In this document: one piece after another, positions 44,529 through 53,138 of the stretch
Position numbering within the stretch: position 1 is the first letter of the stretch
Layout: every line of letters starts with the position of its first letter
Source of the DNA: Bacteroidales bacterium
GTDB taxonomy: Bacteria; Bacteroidota; Bacteroidia; Bacteroidales; UBA932
Reading direction: 5' to 3'
DNA: 64,000 nt
NCBI GenBank assembly: GCA_017437125.1
Contig: JAFSBV010000008.1
Span: 1-64,000 of the forward strand
Notes under the pieces: model-generated
Databases searched by the model: none
Told to the model about the DNA's origin: nothing
Seen by the model: only the letters and a program-made list of their open reading frames with translations
Position numbers and translations under genes: made by a program

Positions 44529-44864
44529 TTACTCAGCCTCGGCAGGGTTCTCTGCTGAAGGAATAGCAGCAGGGAATTCAGGAGCAGCCTCAACAGCCTC
44601 GATCTTATCTGTATAATCAACATCCTGTGCCTTGTTGCCAAGAGAGAATGTAGTGATTACAGATACAACGAAGATGAAAGCTACAAGACCCCATGTGATC
44701 TTCTCGAGAATGTCAGCTGTCTGACGTACACCGAAAGTCTGGTTACCTGCTGTGAAGTTGCTTGCAAGTCCGCCGCCCTTTCCGTTCTGGAGAAGCACGA
44801 TGAGTGTGATGAGAATGCTTGCAATGAGGACAAGCACTGTAAGGACTGTAAAAAGTGCGTTCAT
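44529..44864 (-). CDS. secG: Preprotein translocase subunit SecG
   Basis: Inner-membrane partner of SecY that stimulates protein export. Two TM helices (about 4-24 and 55-76) flank the conserved cytosolic loop QNGKGGGLASNF with a NQTFGVRQTADILEKITW segment, the SecG signature. The C-terminal tail is acidic and Ala/Pro/Glu-rich (about 85-111), as in other Bacteroidota. Last gene of the cluster headed by the sigma-54-type regulator, 5 nt after its neighbour. Confidence 0.93.
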   Translation of the reverse strand: MNALFTVLTVLVLIASILITLIVLLQNGKGGGLASNFTAGNQTFGVRQTADILEKITWGLVAFIFVVSVITTFSLGNKAQDVDYTDKIEAVEAAPEFPAAIPSAENPAEAE

Positions 44865-44869
44865 ATCGT

Positions 44870-45487
44870 CTAATACTGATTTAATTCGTCAATTTTTTGA
44901 ATAAGGGCTGCAAAGTAAGCATTTTTTTCCGGATATGCCAAAATTAGTTTTGAATAAATGCGTTTTGCCTGCTCCGGATAGCCCTGTTCCAGATAAATTC
45001 CGGCCAAAGTCTCGGTACAGAGGTCGAATTCCACCTCTCCTGCAGTTTCCGGTGCAGTCTTGCCCTGACGGGCCTTTGCGGCATAACGGGAGAAGACATT
45101 GTCGTCAGCCCTTCTCACCTGATCATAATCATCCTGGGTGAAATAGTCACCTACTCCGGCATATACCTTCCTCTTTTCCGCAGGAGCCGCATTGTCCTCA
45201 ACGGCAGCGACATGCTCGCTTTCGGAAATATATGATTTGAGAAGGTCGTTCACGTCGGCATCCGCCCAATCCTCATCCTTTGAGGAACGTACAAGATCGG
45301 CGAGCTTCTCGCGTGCACCGACATACATGGCAGCATCGGCATACTGCGACTCTCCCCATCCTTCTCCGCCCATGCGGTTCATCCTCTCGCACAGCTCTTT
45401 TCTCGCACCGCCGAACCACGGATAAAGATTGACGACACCGGCAAGCTCGTCAAGAGTAAGTTTCTTTATGTCTATGAATCCGTTCAT
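44870..45487 (-). CDS. Conserved TPR-like protein between lptE and secG
   Basis: A 205-aa cytoplasmic protein without signal peptide. The N-terminus (LDELAGVVNLYPWFGGARKELCERM) and an acidic middle part (about 60-130) are not recognised. The C-terminal about 50 residues (ETLAGIYLEQGYPEQAKRIYSKLILAYPEK) look like a TPR hairpin. Genes of this kind lie between lptE and secG in other Bacteroidales as I recall, so a role near export or envelope assembly is possible, but function is unknown. It begins 1 nt after lptE and ends 5 nt before secG. Confidence 0.8.
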   Translation of the reverse strand: MNGFIDIKKLTLDELAGVVNLYPWFGGARKELCERMNRMGGEGWGESQYADAAMYVGAREKLADLVRSSKDEDWADADVNDLLKSYISESEHVAAVEDNAAPAEKRKVYAGVGDYFTQDDYDQVRRADDNVFSRYAAKARQGKTAPETAGEVEFDLCTETLAGIYLEQGYPEQAKRIYSKLILAYPEKNAYFAALIQKIDELNQY

Positions 45488-45488
45488 A

Positions 45489-46022
45489 TTACCAGTTGGC
45501 TACAGTTCCGTTGAAAATATCCTCGCAGAGCTGTTCCACGATGTCCTCGCACAAGGTAGCCTCCACAGCATCAATCGACTGTGTTGCATCGAAGTCCTGA
45601 TATGCGGAGAACGACTTGCCTTCCTGATTCTCCTCAGGAAACTTCCTGTTGATGAAGTCAACCTTCACGGTCACGGTAAGCCTGTTCTGTGCAACCTGCT
45701 CGTTGGCTGTCACCGAAGCGGCCTTCACATCATATCCGGTGATGGAACCGATGAATTCAAGATCTCCGTCGATATCCACCAGTTCCAGCTTGGTAAGCTT
45801 GAGGAACTTCTCCTGAAGGGCCTCTGTCATTTGGTTGCTGAGAGAAGGGTTCACCTTAGGGGCCAGATATTCGAAATAATTGATGGTCACCGTCTTTACC
45901 GAAGGATCGATGGAAGTTCCGGTGAACGAATATATACCGCATGAATGCAGCAGCGGCAAAGTCATGACAAGGGCGGCCACAACTCCGAGGCTTGCCCATA
46001 TGCTTCTTTTCATCTTCATCAT
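45489..46022 (-). CDS. lptE: LptE-like LPS-assembly lipoprotein
   Basis: LptE plugs the LptD barrel that places lipopolysaccharide on the cell surface. The 177-aa lipoprotein has a lipobox LLHSC (Cys28) followed by GIYSFTGTSI, typical of the Bacteroidota LptE family. The segments TINYFEYLAPKVNPSLSNQMTEALQEKF and RLTVTVKVDFIN fit the two-layer alpha/beta fold. Its ATG overlaps the end of the upstream regulator by 4 nt, implying translational coupling. LptD is not in this window. Confidence 0.85.
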   Translation of the reverse strand: MMKMKRSIWASLGVVAALVMTLPLLHSCGIYSFTGTSIDPSVKTVTINYFEYLAPKVNPSLSNQMTEALQEKFLKLTKLELVDIDGDLEFIGSITGYDVKAASVTANEQVAQNRLTVTVKVDFINRKFPEENQEGKSFSAYQDFDATQSIDAVEATLCEDIVEQLCEDIFNGTVANW

Positions 46023-47248
46023 TTCAACTGTTTAATCTTCCTGTAAAGGGTCCTTTCGGAGATGCCGAGCTCAGCAGCCGCAGCCTTTCGGTTTCCCCCG
46101 TGCTTGCGGAGCACCTTCTCGATAAGCTCCAGATTCGCTGTCTTTATCGACATGTCTTCCGGCTCCTGTATCTCAAACTCCTGATCCTCAGGATCTTCAT
46201 CATATCCGTAATCATCGTGACGCACTTCCGGCTGCATCGGCACGACCGTACTCTCGGAAGGAGCCGCTATGGCCGGAGCGGAAGATCTTGTCAGACCTGC
46301 CTTGGCAATCACATCCTTGAGATACTCCACATCCTGCTTCAGCTGGAAGATAGACCTTATGATCGCCTCCCTTTCGGCAGCGCTTTCCGGAGATTCCTGA
46401 TATGACTGCGACTTTACCGGCAGAAGATTAGGTTCTTCCCTCGGTATGTATCCTGACAGTACATCGACATCGATGACGCATTTGTCAGAACCGGGCACGA
46501 TCCTGGACGATTCGAGGGCCGAGATGGTCTCCGCGACATTCTTCAACTGCCTGATGTTGCCAGGCCATCTGTATTTTCTCAGAAGTATGGACGCGTCCTC
46601 GGTCAATGTGACCTTGCTGAAGCCATATTTCGCTGAGAAATCGGAAGCGAACTTGCGGAAAAGAAGGTTTATGTCTCCCGGTCTCTCACGCAAAGAAGGC
46701 ATGAATATGTTCACTGCATTGAGCCTGTAATACAGGTCCTCGCGGAACTTTCCCTTGGAAACGGCATGCATGAGGTTCACATTGGTCGCCGCTATCACCC
46801 TGACATCTGTCTTGAGCACCTTTGACGAACCGACCCTGATGAATTCTCCCGACTGAAGCACCCTGAGGAGCTTTGCCTGGGACGGAAGCGGAAGCTCGCC
46901 TATCTCATCAAGGAAAAGCGTTCCTCCGTCAGCTTCCTCGAAATATCCCTTCCTCATCTCGTTTGCTCCTGTGAAGGAGCCCTTTTCATGTCCGAAAAGT
47001 TCGGAATCGATGGTTCCCTCCGGAATGGCTCCGCAGTTGATAGCGAAATATTTTCCCCTCTTTCGCGGGCTGTTCTGATGGATGATGCGGGGTATGTTCT
47101 CCTTTCCGACACCGCTTTCTCCTGTAACAAGGACGGTGATGTCGGTAGGAGCGACTCCGACAGCGATTTCCAGAGCCCTGTTCAGGGCCGGATCGTTGCC
47201 GATTATATCGAATTTGTTCTTTAAACTCTGTAATTCCTGATTGGTCAT
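46019..47248 (-). CDS. Sigma-54-dependent transcriptional activator (no receiver domain)
   Basis: An AAA+ activator of RpoN promoters. The 409-aa protein starts directly with the ATPase module: Walker A GESGVGKE (43-50), sigma-54 contact loop GSFTGA (90-95; GAFTGA in most relatives), Walker B LFLDEIGE (111-118). The C-terminus (about 365-409) is a Fis-type helix-turn-helix, HGGNRKAAAAELGISERTLY. No receiver, GAF or PAS sensor domain is present, so control must come from a partner or expression level. A perfect -7 box ends 7 nt before the ATG, suggesting a leaderless mRNA. It heads the lptE-secG cluster; such linkage recurs in Bacteroidales as I recall. Confidence 0.92.
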   Translation of the reverse strand: MTNQELQSLKNKFDIIGNDPALNRALEIAVGVAPTDITVLVTGESGVGKENIPRIIHQNSPRKRGKYFAINCGAIPEGTIDSELFGHEKGSFTGANEMRKGYFEEADGGTLFLDEIGELPLPSQAKLLRVLQSGEFIRVGSSKVLKTDVRVIAATNVNLMHAVSKGKFREDLYYRLNAVNIFMPSLRERPGDINLLFRKFASDFSAKYGFSKVTLTEDASILLRKYRWPGNIRQLKNVAETISALESSRIVPGSDKCVIDVDVLSGYIPREEPNLLPVKSQSYQESPESAAEREAIIRSIFQLKQDVEYLKDVIAKAGLTRSSAPAIAAPSESTVVPMQPEVRHDDYGYDEDPEDQEFEIQEPEDMSIKTANLELIEKVLRKHGGNRKAAAAELGISERTLYRKIKQLK

Positions 47249-47255
47249 AACGGGG

Positions 47256-47263
47256 CAAAGTTA
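47256..47263 (-). promoter_or_regulatory. -7 box of the sigma-54 activator gene
   Basis: TAACTTTG on the minus strand (47263-47256) matches TAnnTTTG exactly. Only 7 nt separate it from the ATG, so transcription should begin at or within a base or two of the start codon. Confidence 0.55.
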
Positions 47264-47316
47264 CTAAAAGGCTTGAAATTATGTAACAGCCGACCGTAAA
47301 AATATAAAAATATGAT

Positions 47317-47324
47317 TATCTTTG
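47317..47324 (+). promoter_or_regulatory. -7 box of the OmpA/TPR lipoprotein gene
   Basis: TATCTTTG, a perfect TAnnTTTG, lies 74 nt before the ATG at 47399. The leader is A-rich, as expected for a strongly expressed Bacteroidota gene. Confidence 0.55.
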
Positions 47325-47398
47325 CGAGGATTATGCCCAAACGGGAAAACAATCGCACTGAAAGTAAAAACCAAACCAATTAAAAACATAAATAAACA

Positions 47399-49030
47399 AT
47401 GAAGAAAATCGCAAAAATCGTTTCTTTCGCTGTTCTCGGCATCGCAGCTGTAGCCTGCGGTTCACCAGAGAAGATGGCAAAGATGGCAGAGAATGTAACA
47501 GTAAAGTGCAACCCTGCAGTTCTTGAAGTTGTAGGTGGTGAGATCAACGCTGATGTTACTGTAACTTATCCTGAGGATTACTTCCATCCAAAGGCTATCC
47601 TCGAGGTTACTCCTGTAATCGTTTACGAAGGTGGTGAAGTTGCTATGGAGCCGTTCATGTTCCAGGGTGAGAAGGTAAAGGATAACTATCAGGTTGTTCC
47701 TTCTGCCGGTTCTACAGTGACAAAGAAGGTAAGCTTCGACTATGTACCAGGTATGGAGAAGTGCTACCTCGAGCTCCGCGGTACAGTAAGCCACAAGGCA
47801 AAGTATGCTGACCTCCCTACAAGAAAGGTTGCTGACGGTGCAAACACAACTTACATGCTTGTATGCAAGGATGGTAAGGTTGACCTCAAGGCTGACGGTT
47901 ACCAGGAGGTGATCAAGCAGACTGCAGAGGGTCAGATCCTTTACAACATCAACAGCGCAGAGGTTAGAAACAGTCAGCTCAAGTCTCAGTCTATCAAGGA
48001 CTTCCAGGCTGCTCTCGACGAGATCAAGGCTAACGAGCGCAAGACTCTCACAGGCACAGACATCGTTGCTTACGCTTCTCCTGACGGAAAGGAGAACGAG
48101 AACGCAAAGCTTTCAGACAAGCGTTCAGCTACAGCTGAGAAGGCTTTCGGAAAGGTTACAAAGAAGCATGAGGTTGCCGGTCCGGTTAACGTTTCAAGCG
48201 TAGCTGAGGACTGGGAAGGCTTCCAGGAACTCGTTGCCGCTTCTGACATCGAGGACAAGGAGCTCATCATCCGCGTTCTTTCTATGTACAGCGATCCTGC
48301 AATCCGCGAGAAGGAGATCAAGAACATGTCATCAGTGTTCAAGACTCTTGCAAAGGAGGTTCTTCCTGAGCTCCGTCGTGCAAGATTCATCGCTAACGTA
48401 GAGTACCAGAACTATACAAACGACGAGCTTCTCCAGCTTATCGAGGAGAACATCGACGTTCTTGACGAGACTGCACTTCTCCGTGCCGCTACTCTCGTTA
48501 AGGAGAACGACCAGAAGGTTGAGCTCTACAAGAAGGCTGCTGACAAGTTCAACAGCAACACAGCTCAGTACAACCTCGCTGTAACTTACCTCAACATGGA
48601 TGAGAACGGCAAGGCTAAGAGAGCTCTCGACAAGTGCGAGAAGGATGCTGACTGGAACAACGCAATGGGTGTTGTAGCTCTCCGCGAGGGTGACTACGCT
48701 CAGGCAAACAGATATTTCGCAGCTGCTGGTACAGAGACTGCAAAGGAGAACCTTGCTGTTCTTGACGTACTCAATGGTGACTACAAGGCTGCTGCCGCTA
48801 AGCTCGCTGGCAAGGAAGGCTTCAACGCTGCTCTCGTTGCTCTCCTCAACGGAAACAACGCTCCAGCTGCCGCTCTCAAGTGCCAGTGCCCTAAGGCTGC
48901 TTACCTCCGTGCAGTTGCTGCTGCCCGCCAGGGTAAGGCTGCTGACGTAGCAAGCAACCTCGAGGCTGCAAAGAAGTGCGAGGAGCTCGCTGCAAGAGCT
49001 GCTAAGGATATCGAGTTCGCTCAGTTCTAA
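47399..49030 (+). CDS. Abundant lipoprotein with OmpA-like and TPR-like parts
   Basis: A 543-aa lipoprotein (IAAVAC, Cys20). Residues about 35-165 form beta-rich repeats. Residues about 180-300 resemble a divergent OmpA C-terminal domain: the stretch DIVAYASPDGKENENAKLSDKRSATAEKAF fits the peptidoglycan-binding pattern GYASPxG..N..LSxxRA. The last about 190 residues are helical with TPR-like sequence (AQYNLAVTYLNMDENGKAKRALDKCEKD). Codon choice strongly favours GCT, GTT, CTC and AAG, unlike most neighbours, which marks a very highly expressed protein. A role linking outer membrane and cell wall is inferred. Followed by a strong terminator. Confidence 0.78.
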   Translation: MKKIAKIVSFAVLGIAAVACGSPEKMAKMAENVTVKCNPAVLEVVGGEINADVTVTYPEDYFHPKAILEVTPVIVYEGGEVAMEPFMFQGEKVKDNYQVVPSAGSTVTKKVSFDYVPGMEKCYLELRGTVSHKAKYADLPTRKVADGANTTYMLVCKDGKVDLKADGYQEVIKQTAEGQILYNINSAEVRNSQLKSQSIKDFQAALDEIKANERKTLTGTDIVAYASPDGKENENAKLSDKRSATAEKAFGKVTKKHEVAGPVNVSSVAEDWEGFQELVAASDIEDKELIIRVLSMYSDPAIREKEIKNMSSVFKTLAKEVLPELRRARFIANVEYQNYTNDELLQLIEENIDVLDETALLRAATLVKENDQKVELYKKAADKFNSNTAQYNLAVTYLNMDENGKAKRALDKCEKDADWNNAMGVVALREGDYAQANRYFAAAGTETAKENLAVLDVLNGDYKAAAAKLAGKEGFNAALVALLNGNNAPAAALKCQCPKAAYLRAVAAARQGKAADVASNLEAAKKCEELAARAAKDIEFAQF

Positions 49031-49051
49031 AAATCCTGACATATACCAAAG

Positions 49052-49089
49052 ACGCTCACCTTTGCAGATGCATCGGTGAGCGTTTTTTG
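49052..49089 (+). terminator. Terminator of the OmpA/TPR lipoprotein gene
   Basis: ACGCTCACC (49052-49060) and GGTGAGCGT (49075-49083) form a perfect 9-bp stem followed by six T residues. Confidence 0.88.
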
Positions 49090-49106
49090 TTTCCGGAAAT
49101 AAGATT

Positions 49107-49218
49107 TGTCGCGAGGCGGACGTCAGCCCTCCCAGATCCGCTTCGTGTCCTGAAAACATGACAATCTGGGCATTTGCTTGCCGCGAGGCGGACGTGAGGC
49201 CCCTCAGAACGGCTTCGC
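49107..49218. repeat. 112-bp REP-like element R1, copy 2
   Basis: Same length and layout as the element at 8424-8535. The first 39 bp (49107-49145) are identical to 8424-8462. The spacer shares TGACAATC and GCATTT blocks, and the second half-unit carries the same CGAGGCGGACGTG core. It lies between a terminator and a small membrane protein gene. Confidence 0.85.
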
Positions 49219-49244
49219 GAAACGAATGACGATACGAATGAGTG

Positions 49245-49445
49245 TTACTTTCCGAGAAGGTTCCTGACAAGGGTGAAAAGACGGGCGGCAGCCCATATTA
49301 TAAGAAGGATATAGCCTGCCAGAAGGATCTTGGCGTTCTGACCGTCGAGTCCCGCACGGATATGAATGATCATGAACACCGTGAGTGCCACCAGCATAAG
49401 GGCCATAAAGACAGCATAGAGTATTTTCAAAGCCTTGTTTCCCAT
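49245..49445 (-). CDS. Small two-helix membrane protein
   Basis: A 66-aa protein with two hydrophobic helices (about 6-28 and 36-58, LYAVFMALMLVALTVFMIIH and ILLAGYILLIIWAAARLFTL). The frame is open from 49502, but the ATG at 49445 gives a sensible N-terminus (MGNKALKIL); the longer form would run through the rmuC promoter region. I do not recognise a named family. It is divergent from rmuC. Confidence 0.65.
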   Translation of the reverse strand: MGNKALKILYAVFMALMLVALTVFMIIHIRAGLDGQNAKILLAGYILLIIWAAARLFTLVRNLLGK

Positions 49446-49478
49446 GATTATATTTTTCTGTTCAGCCGTAAAGGTAAG

Positions 49479-49486
49479 AATTTTTG
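49479..49486 (+). promoter_or_regulatory. -7 box of rmuC
   Basis: AATTTTTG matches TAnnTTTG at 7 of 8 positions. It overlaps the ATG at 49484, which is therefore unlikely to be the rmuC start. Confidence 0.35.
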
Positions 49487-49534
49487 CGGTATTCCGTAAC
49501 ATTTCATAATTTCGTGAATATATATGGAAAAGGA

Positions 49535-50767
49535 ATGGAAATGAATATGGATATCATCATCGTTGCGGCAGGAGCCGCCGTAATCGCAGCCGTTGCGACA
49601 TGGATCATCGCCCGCGGGCATTTCAAAGCCCGTCTGGAGGCTCAGGAGGCCTTGCATAGGGAAAGAGTCACCGACATGGAGAAGATGGCTGAAAAGGCAG
49701 AAGAAAAGTACGAGAAGGCGCTCAGGGAGATGAAGGAAACCGTTGTTGCCGGCATGACGGCCGAGACGGAGAAGCTTCTGCGCAAAAGGGAGAAGGAGCT
49801 GTCGGAGGAGAATCAGACCACAATGGACGGCATACTGAAGCCTCTGAAGGAGAGCATCGACGCCATGGAGAAGGCCATGAAGGACAATGCAGTCAGTCAT
49901 GTCGAGACAAACGCCAAGCTCTCGGAACAGCTCAGGCAGGCTGTAAAGGAGATGCAGGAAAAAACCTCCGATGTCGGCAGGAAAGCAGACACCCTGTCAG
50001 AGGCATTGACAGGAAAGCCGAAGGTACAGGGATGTTTCGGGGAGAATTTTCTCGGAGCCATTCTCGCCGGAGAGGGGCTGGAGGAAGGAAAGCACTTCAC
50101 CCGTGAGGCAGCGAATGAAGACCAGAGCCGTCCGGATTTCGTTTTCCATTTCAAGGAAGGACTCGAGCAGAAGGATCTCATAGTTGATTCGAAGGTGTCT
50201 CTGACCGCTTTCGTTGACTATATGAATGCTTCGTCGGAAGACGAGAAGGCTTCAGCTCTCGACAGGCATATAAGAAGCGTACGCAAACATATCGACGAAC
50301 TGTCACGCAAGGAATATGCAAAGAAGAACGCCCGTTCATTCGCCGACTATGTACTCATGTTCATGCCGCGCGACATGGCCTTCAGAGTGGCTCTGGAGGC
50401 TGATCCGATGCTCTGGCAGGATGCCTACAGGAAGGGTGTGCTCATCGCCACGGAACAGACCATAATGCCTTTCCTCAAGATCATGCAGCTTACATGGAAC
50501 AAGTTCCAGCACGATACCAACACTCAGAAGATCACCCAGGCGGCACAGAACATGATCGACCGCGTGGCATCGTTCTATGACTCATATTCCGAGCTCGGAC
50601 GCAAGCTGAAGGCAGTTTGCGGCGAATATAACAAGGGAGTGACCAAACTTCAGGACAACGGACAGAGCATCACGACTTCGGCAAGACAGGTGATAAGCCT
50701 GGGCGTGCGCCGCAGCAAGGGCAAGGAATTCACGGTTCCGGAAGAAACTGTGGAGATCGGTGAATAA
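49535..50767 (+). CDS. rmuC: RmuC-family DNA recombination protein
   Basis: RmuC limits inverted-repeat recombination and has a nuclease-like core. The product (about 410 aa) has an N-terminal membrane anchor (IIIVAAGAAVIAAVATWII), a long charged coiled coil (about 35-150) and the conserved RmuC core: GKPKVQGCFGENFL, DQSRPDFVFHF, KDLIVDSKVSLTAF and TEQTIMPFLKIM. The ATG at 49535 is preferred over 49484, which lies on the likely -7 box; 49541 is also possible. Normal length. A neighbouring role with REP-like palindromes is a coincidence unless shown otherwise. Confidence 0.92.
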   Translation: MEMNMDIIIVAAGAAVIAAVATWIIARGHFKARLEAQEALHRERVTDMEKMAEKAEEKYEKALREMKETVVAGMTAETEKLLRKREKELSEENQTTMDGILKPLKESIDAMEKAMKDNAVSHVETNAKLSEQLRQAVKEMQEKTSDVGRKADTLSEALTGKPKVQGCFGENFLGAILAGEGLEEGKHFTREAANEDQSRPDFVFHFKEGLEQKDLIVDSKVSLTAFVDYMNASSEDEKASALDRHIRSVRKHIDELSRKEYAKKNARSFADYVLMFMPRDMAFRVALEADPMLWQDAYRKGVLIATEQTIMPFLKIMQLTWNKFQHDTNTQKITQAAQNMIDRVASFYDSYSELGRKLKAVCGEYNKGVTKLQDNGQSITTSARQVISLGVRRSKGKEFTVPEETVEIGE

Positions 50768-50836
50768 ATCTTATCCTGACAATAGTATTATTTCCAAAGT
50801 CTGACGTCATATAGGCGTAATCAAATAACGGATTTC

Positions 50837-53134
50837 ATGAAACTATTGTTCAAGGCGGCATTTATTCTGCTTTTGCTTTTTCCTCCAACATATGAAGCTC
50901 TGGCCCGGAATGACCGGAGCAATACAATAAAAGAACAGATGAAGGTCATGCACGAGCACTTCGGCGTGAACTTCATCTATGATTCATCCATATCTGTCGA
51001 TGTGCCATCAGAAAAGGCCTGCTCTCCCGGAAAGATGAGCCTGGAAGAATGTCTGGAAACCGTTTTCGGCAATTCAGGCCTTGAATGGGAGATACACAGA
51101 AAATACATTGTCCTTACCCGTAAGGACGACAGACGCAGGCCTGATGATTATACCATATTCATCGAGGAACAGAAAGATACCATCGACGAATGCATTTTTA
51201 CGGCTCTGACAGCGAGGGACAGGAACACCACCCAGACCGGTTTCAAAAGGATCGACCGGAAGAGTTTTGACACCGGTTATTCATTACTGAGTTCTCCTGA
51301 CGTCATCAAGACCCTCCAGCAGCAGCCAGGAGTCGCCGGAGGTACGGAGCTTCTTTCCGGATTGTATGTCAGGGGCGGAGACGGTGCAGACAATCTCTAT
51401 CTGATAGACGGTGTACCCATATATCAGACAAGCCATCTTCTGGGACTATTCTCTTCTTTCAATACAGATGTGACAGAATCCGTGGATTTCTATAAAAGCG
51501 GATTTCCGGCACGCTACGGCGGGCGCTTGTCCTCCGTCGTCGATGTCAGGACCAGAGAAGGTGATTTCAATGAATATCACGGGTCGTTTTCAATAGGTCT
51601 TCTGGACGGAAGGCTTCAGTTCGAGGGCCCTGTCGTAAAGGAAAAGACTTCATTCAACATAGGGCTAAGACGCAGCTGGATGGATGCCATCACCGAGCCT
51701 GCAAGCCTGATAATCAGGAAGATAAACGGCAATGAATTCAGACTGAGATATGCTTTCCGGGACTTCAATGCCAATGTGACACACAGGTTTTCAGATGCCA
51801 GCATATTGTCCTTCAACCTATATGGAGGAAAAGATGATGCGAAATACAACAGAACGGCTCTAAGTCTTGACTGGGGCAATCTGATTGGGTCGCTTGACTG
51901 GGACTGCAGGCTGTCGGATATTCACGAGCTTGAAACCAAAGTGTATTTCAGCAGATACGATGCCGGTTTTTCTGCCGGCAGCACCCTCAGCAGGAACATT
52001 TCGGAAACTTCGGATCTCGGACTGAAGACTGATTTCAGTCTCAGACCAGGAAAGAGACATCATATCCGTTATGGAGCTTCTTTCCAGCATCACACATATC
52101 ATCCGAGACATTACAAAGAGGGAAAGGTAATGTCAGACATGAGGCAGACGATGGAACCGTCTGCATATGTCGAAGATGAAATAATTGTCACAGAAGACAT
52201 TACAACGAACGTCGGAGTGAGATACTCTGCAATAGTCACGAAAGGAAAGACATATCATGACGTGCAGCCTCGTGCGGCCCTACGGTTCAGACTCAATGAC
52301 AATGCGTCAATGAATCTGTCCTACAGCGAAATGGTCCAGAACGACCATCAGATAGCATCCAATTATCTGCAGCTCCCCACCAGTTTCTGGATGCCGTCAA
52401 CGGAAAGGATCCTCCCCAGCCGTTCCAGACAAGCCGCAGGGGGTCTGTACTTCAGTCTGCCGCATAACGTCAGAGTAAACGTGGAGGGTTATTTCAAGAC
52501 CATGGACAATATTCTGGAATTCAGAGGCAAATGGGGCATTTATCCTCCTATCCATCTTTGGGAAGATGCCATGGTTGCCGGAAAGGGACGGTCGTGGGGA
52601 GTCGAGACGGAGGTTTCCTGGTCGGATGAGAAAACCTCTCTGAACGCCTTCTATACACTTTCATGGAGTCAGAGACTGTTTGAGGACTTCTATCCTGACT
52701 GGTACCGGGACAGGAATGACAACAGGCATAAGATCACTCTTACGGCAACTCGGAAAATCGGCAGAAGGTGCGAGGTATATGCAGGCTGGAACTTCCATAG
52801 CGGGAACCTGATCACAGTAGAATCACAGGCACTTGCTCCTGAGGATATCGGCTCATGGCCTGAAACATTCTATTCCAAGCCGAACAACCTCAAATTACCT
52901 GATTATCACAGACTTGACATAGGATTCAACTTCCGGAGAACAACCGTAAGGGGCAACGAAAGCATATGGAATCTCAGCATTTACAATGCCTATTGCCATA
53001 TGAATCCCATTCTGGCTTATCTCGGCGAACAGTACGATTTCACGAAAGACAACCTGTACGGATTCAGCTTTGTCGGTGAAGCATTCGGCATGATACCGGT
53101 TCTGCCGTCTTTCAGTTACACACTTAAATTTTAA
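50837..53134 (+). CDS. TonB-dependent receptor with STN domain
   Basis: Outer-membrane importer or signalling receptor, 765 aa. Signal peptide (1-23), then a secretin/TonB N-terminal (STN) domain (about 30-95, MSLEECLETVFGNSGLEWEI), which in other systems contacts an anti-sigma factor. A plug follows (VAGGTELLSGLYVRGGDGADNLYLIDGVPIY) and a barrel ending PSFSYTLKF with terminal Phe. There is no SusD partner; instead a DUF4249 lipoprotein follows 4 nt later, a pairing frequent in Bacteroidota. No sigma/anti-sigma genes are adjacent. Substrate unknown. Confidence 0.9.
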   Translation: MKLLFKAAFILLLLFPPTYEALARNDRSNTIKEQMKVMHEHFGVNFIYDSSISVDVPSEKACSPGKMSLEECLETVFGNSGLEWEIHRKYIVLTRKDDRRRPDDYTIFIEEQKDTIDECIFTALTARDRNTTQTGFKRIDRKSFDTGYSLLSSPDVIKTLQQQPGVAGGTELLSGLYVRGGDGADNLYLIDGVPIYQTSHLLGLFSSFNTDVTESVDFYKSGFPARYGGRLSSVVDVRTREGDFNEYHGSFSIGLLDGRLQFEGPVVKEKTSFNIGLRRSWMDAITEPASLIIRKINGNEFRLRYAFRDFNANVTHRFSDASILSFNLYGGKDDAKYNRTALSLDWGNLIGSLDWDCRLSDIHELETKVYFSRYDAGFSAGSTLSRNISETSDLGLKTDFSLRPGKRHHIRYGASFQHHTYHPRHYKEGKVMSDMRQTMEPSAYVEDEIIVTEDITTNVGVRYSAIVTKGKTYHDVQPRAALRFRLNDNASMNLSYSEMVQNDHQIASNYLQLPTSFWMPSTERILPSRSRQAAGGLYFSLPHNVRVNVEGYFKTMDNILEFRGKWGIYPPIHLWEDAMVAGKGRSWGVETEVSWSDEKTSLNAFYTLSWSQRLFEDFYPDWYRDRNDNRHKITLTATRKIGRRCEVYAGWNFHSGNLITVESQALAPEDIGSWPETFYSKPNNLKLPDYHRLDIGFNFRRTTVRGNESIWNLSIYNAYCHMNPILAYLGEQYDFTKDNLYGFSFVGEAFGMIPVLPSFSYTLKF

Positions 53135-53138
53135 GATT

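Noticed and set aside
48332..49270. 312-aa minus-strand frame over the OmpA/TPR gene
   Set aside because: Begins in repeat R1 and continues as Ser/Leu/Val-rich antisense of a highly biased gene.
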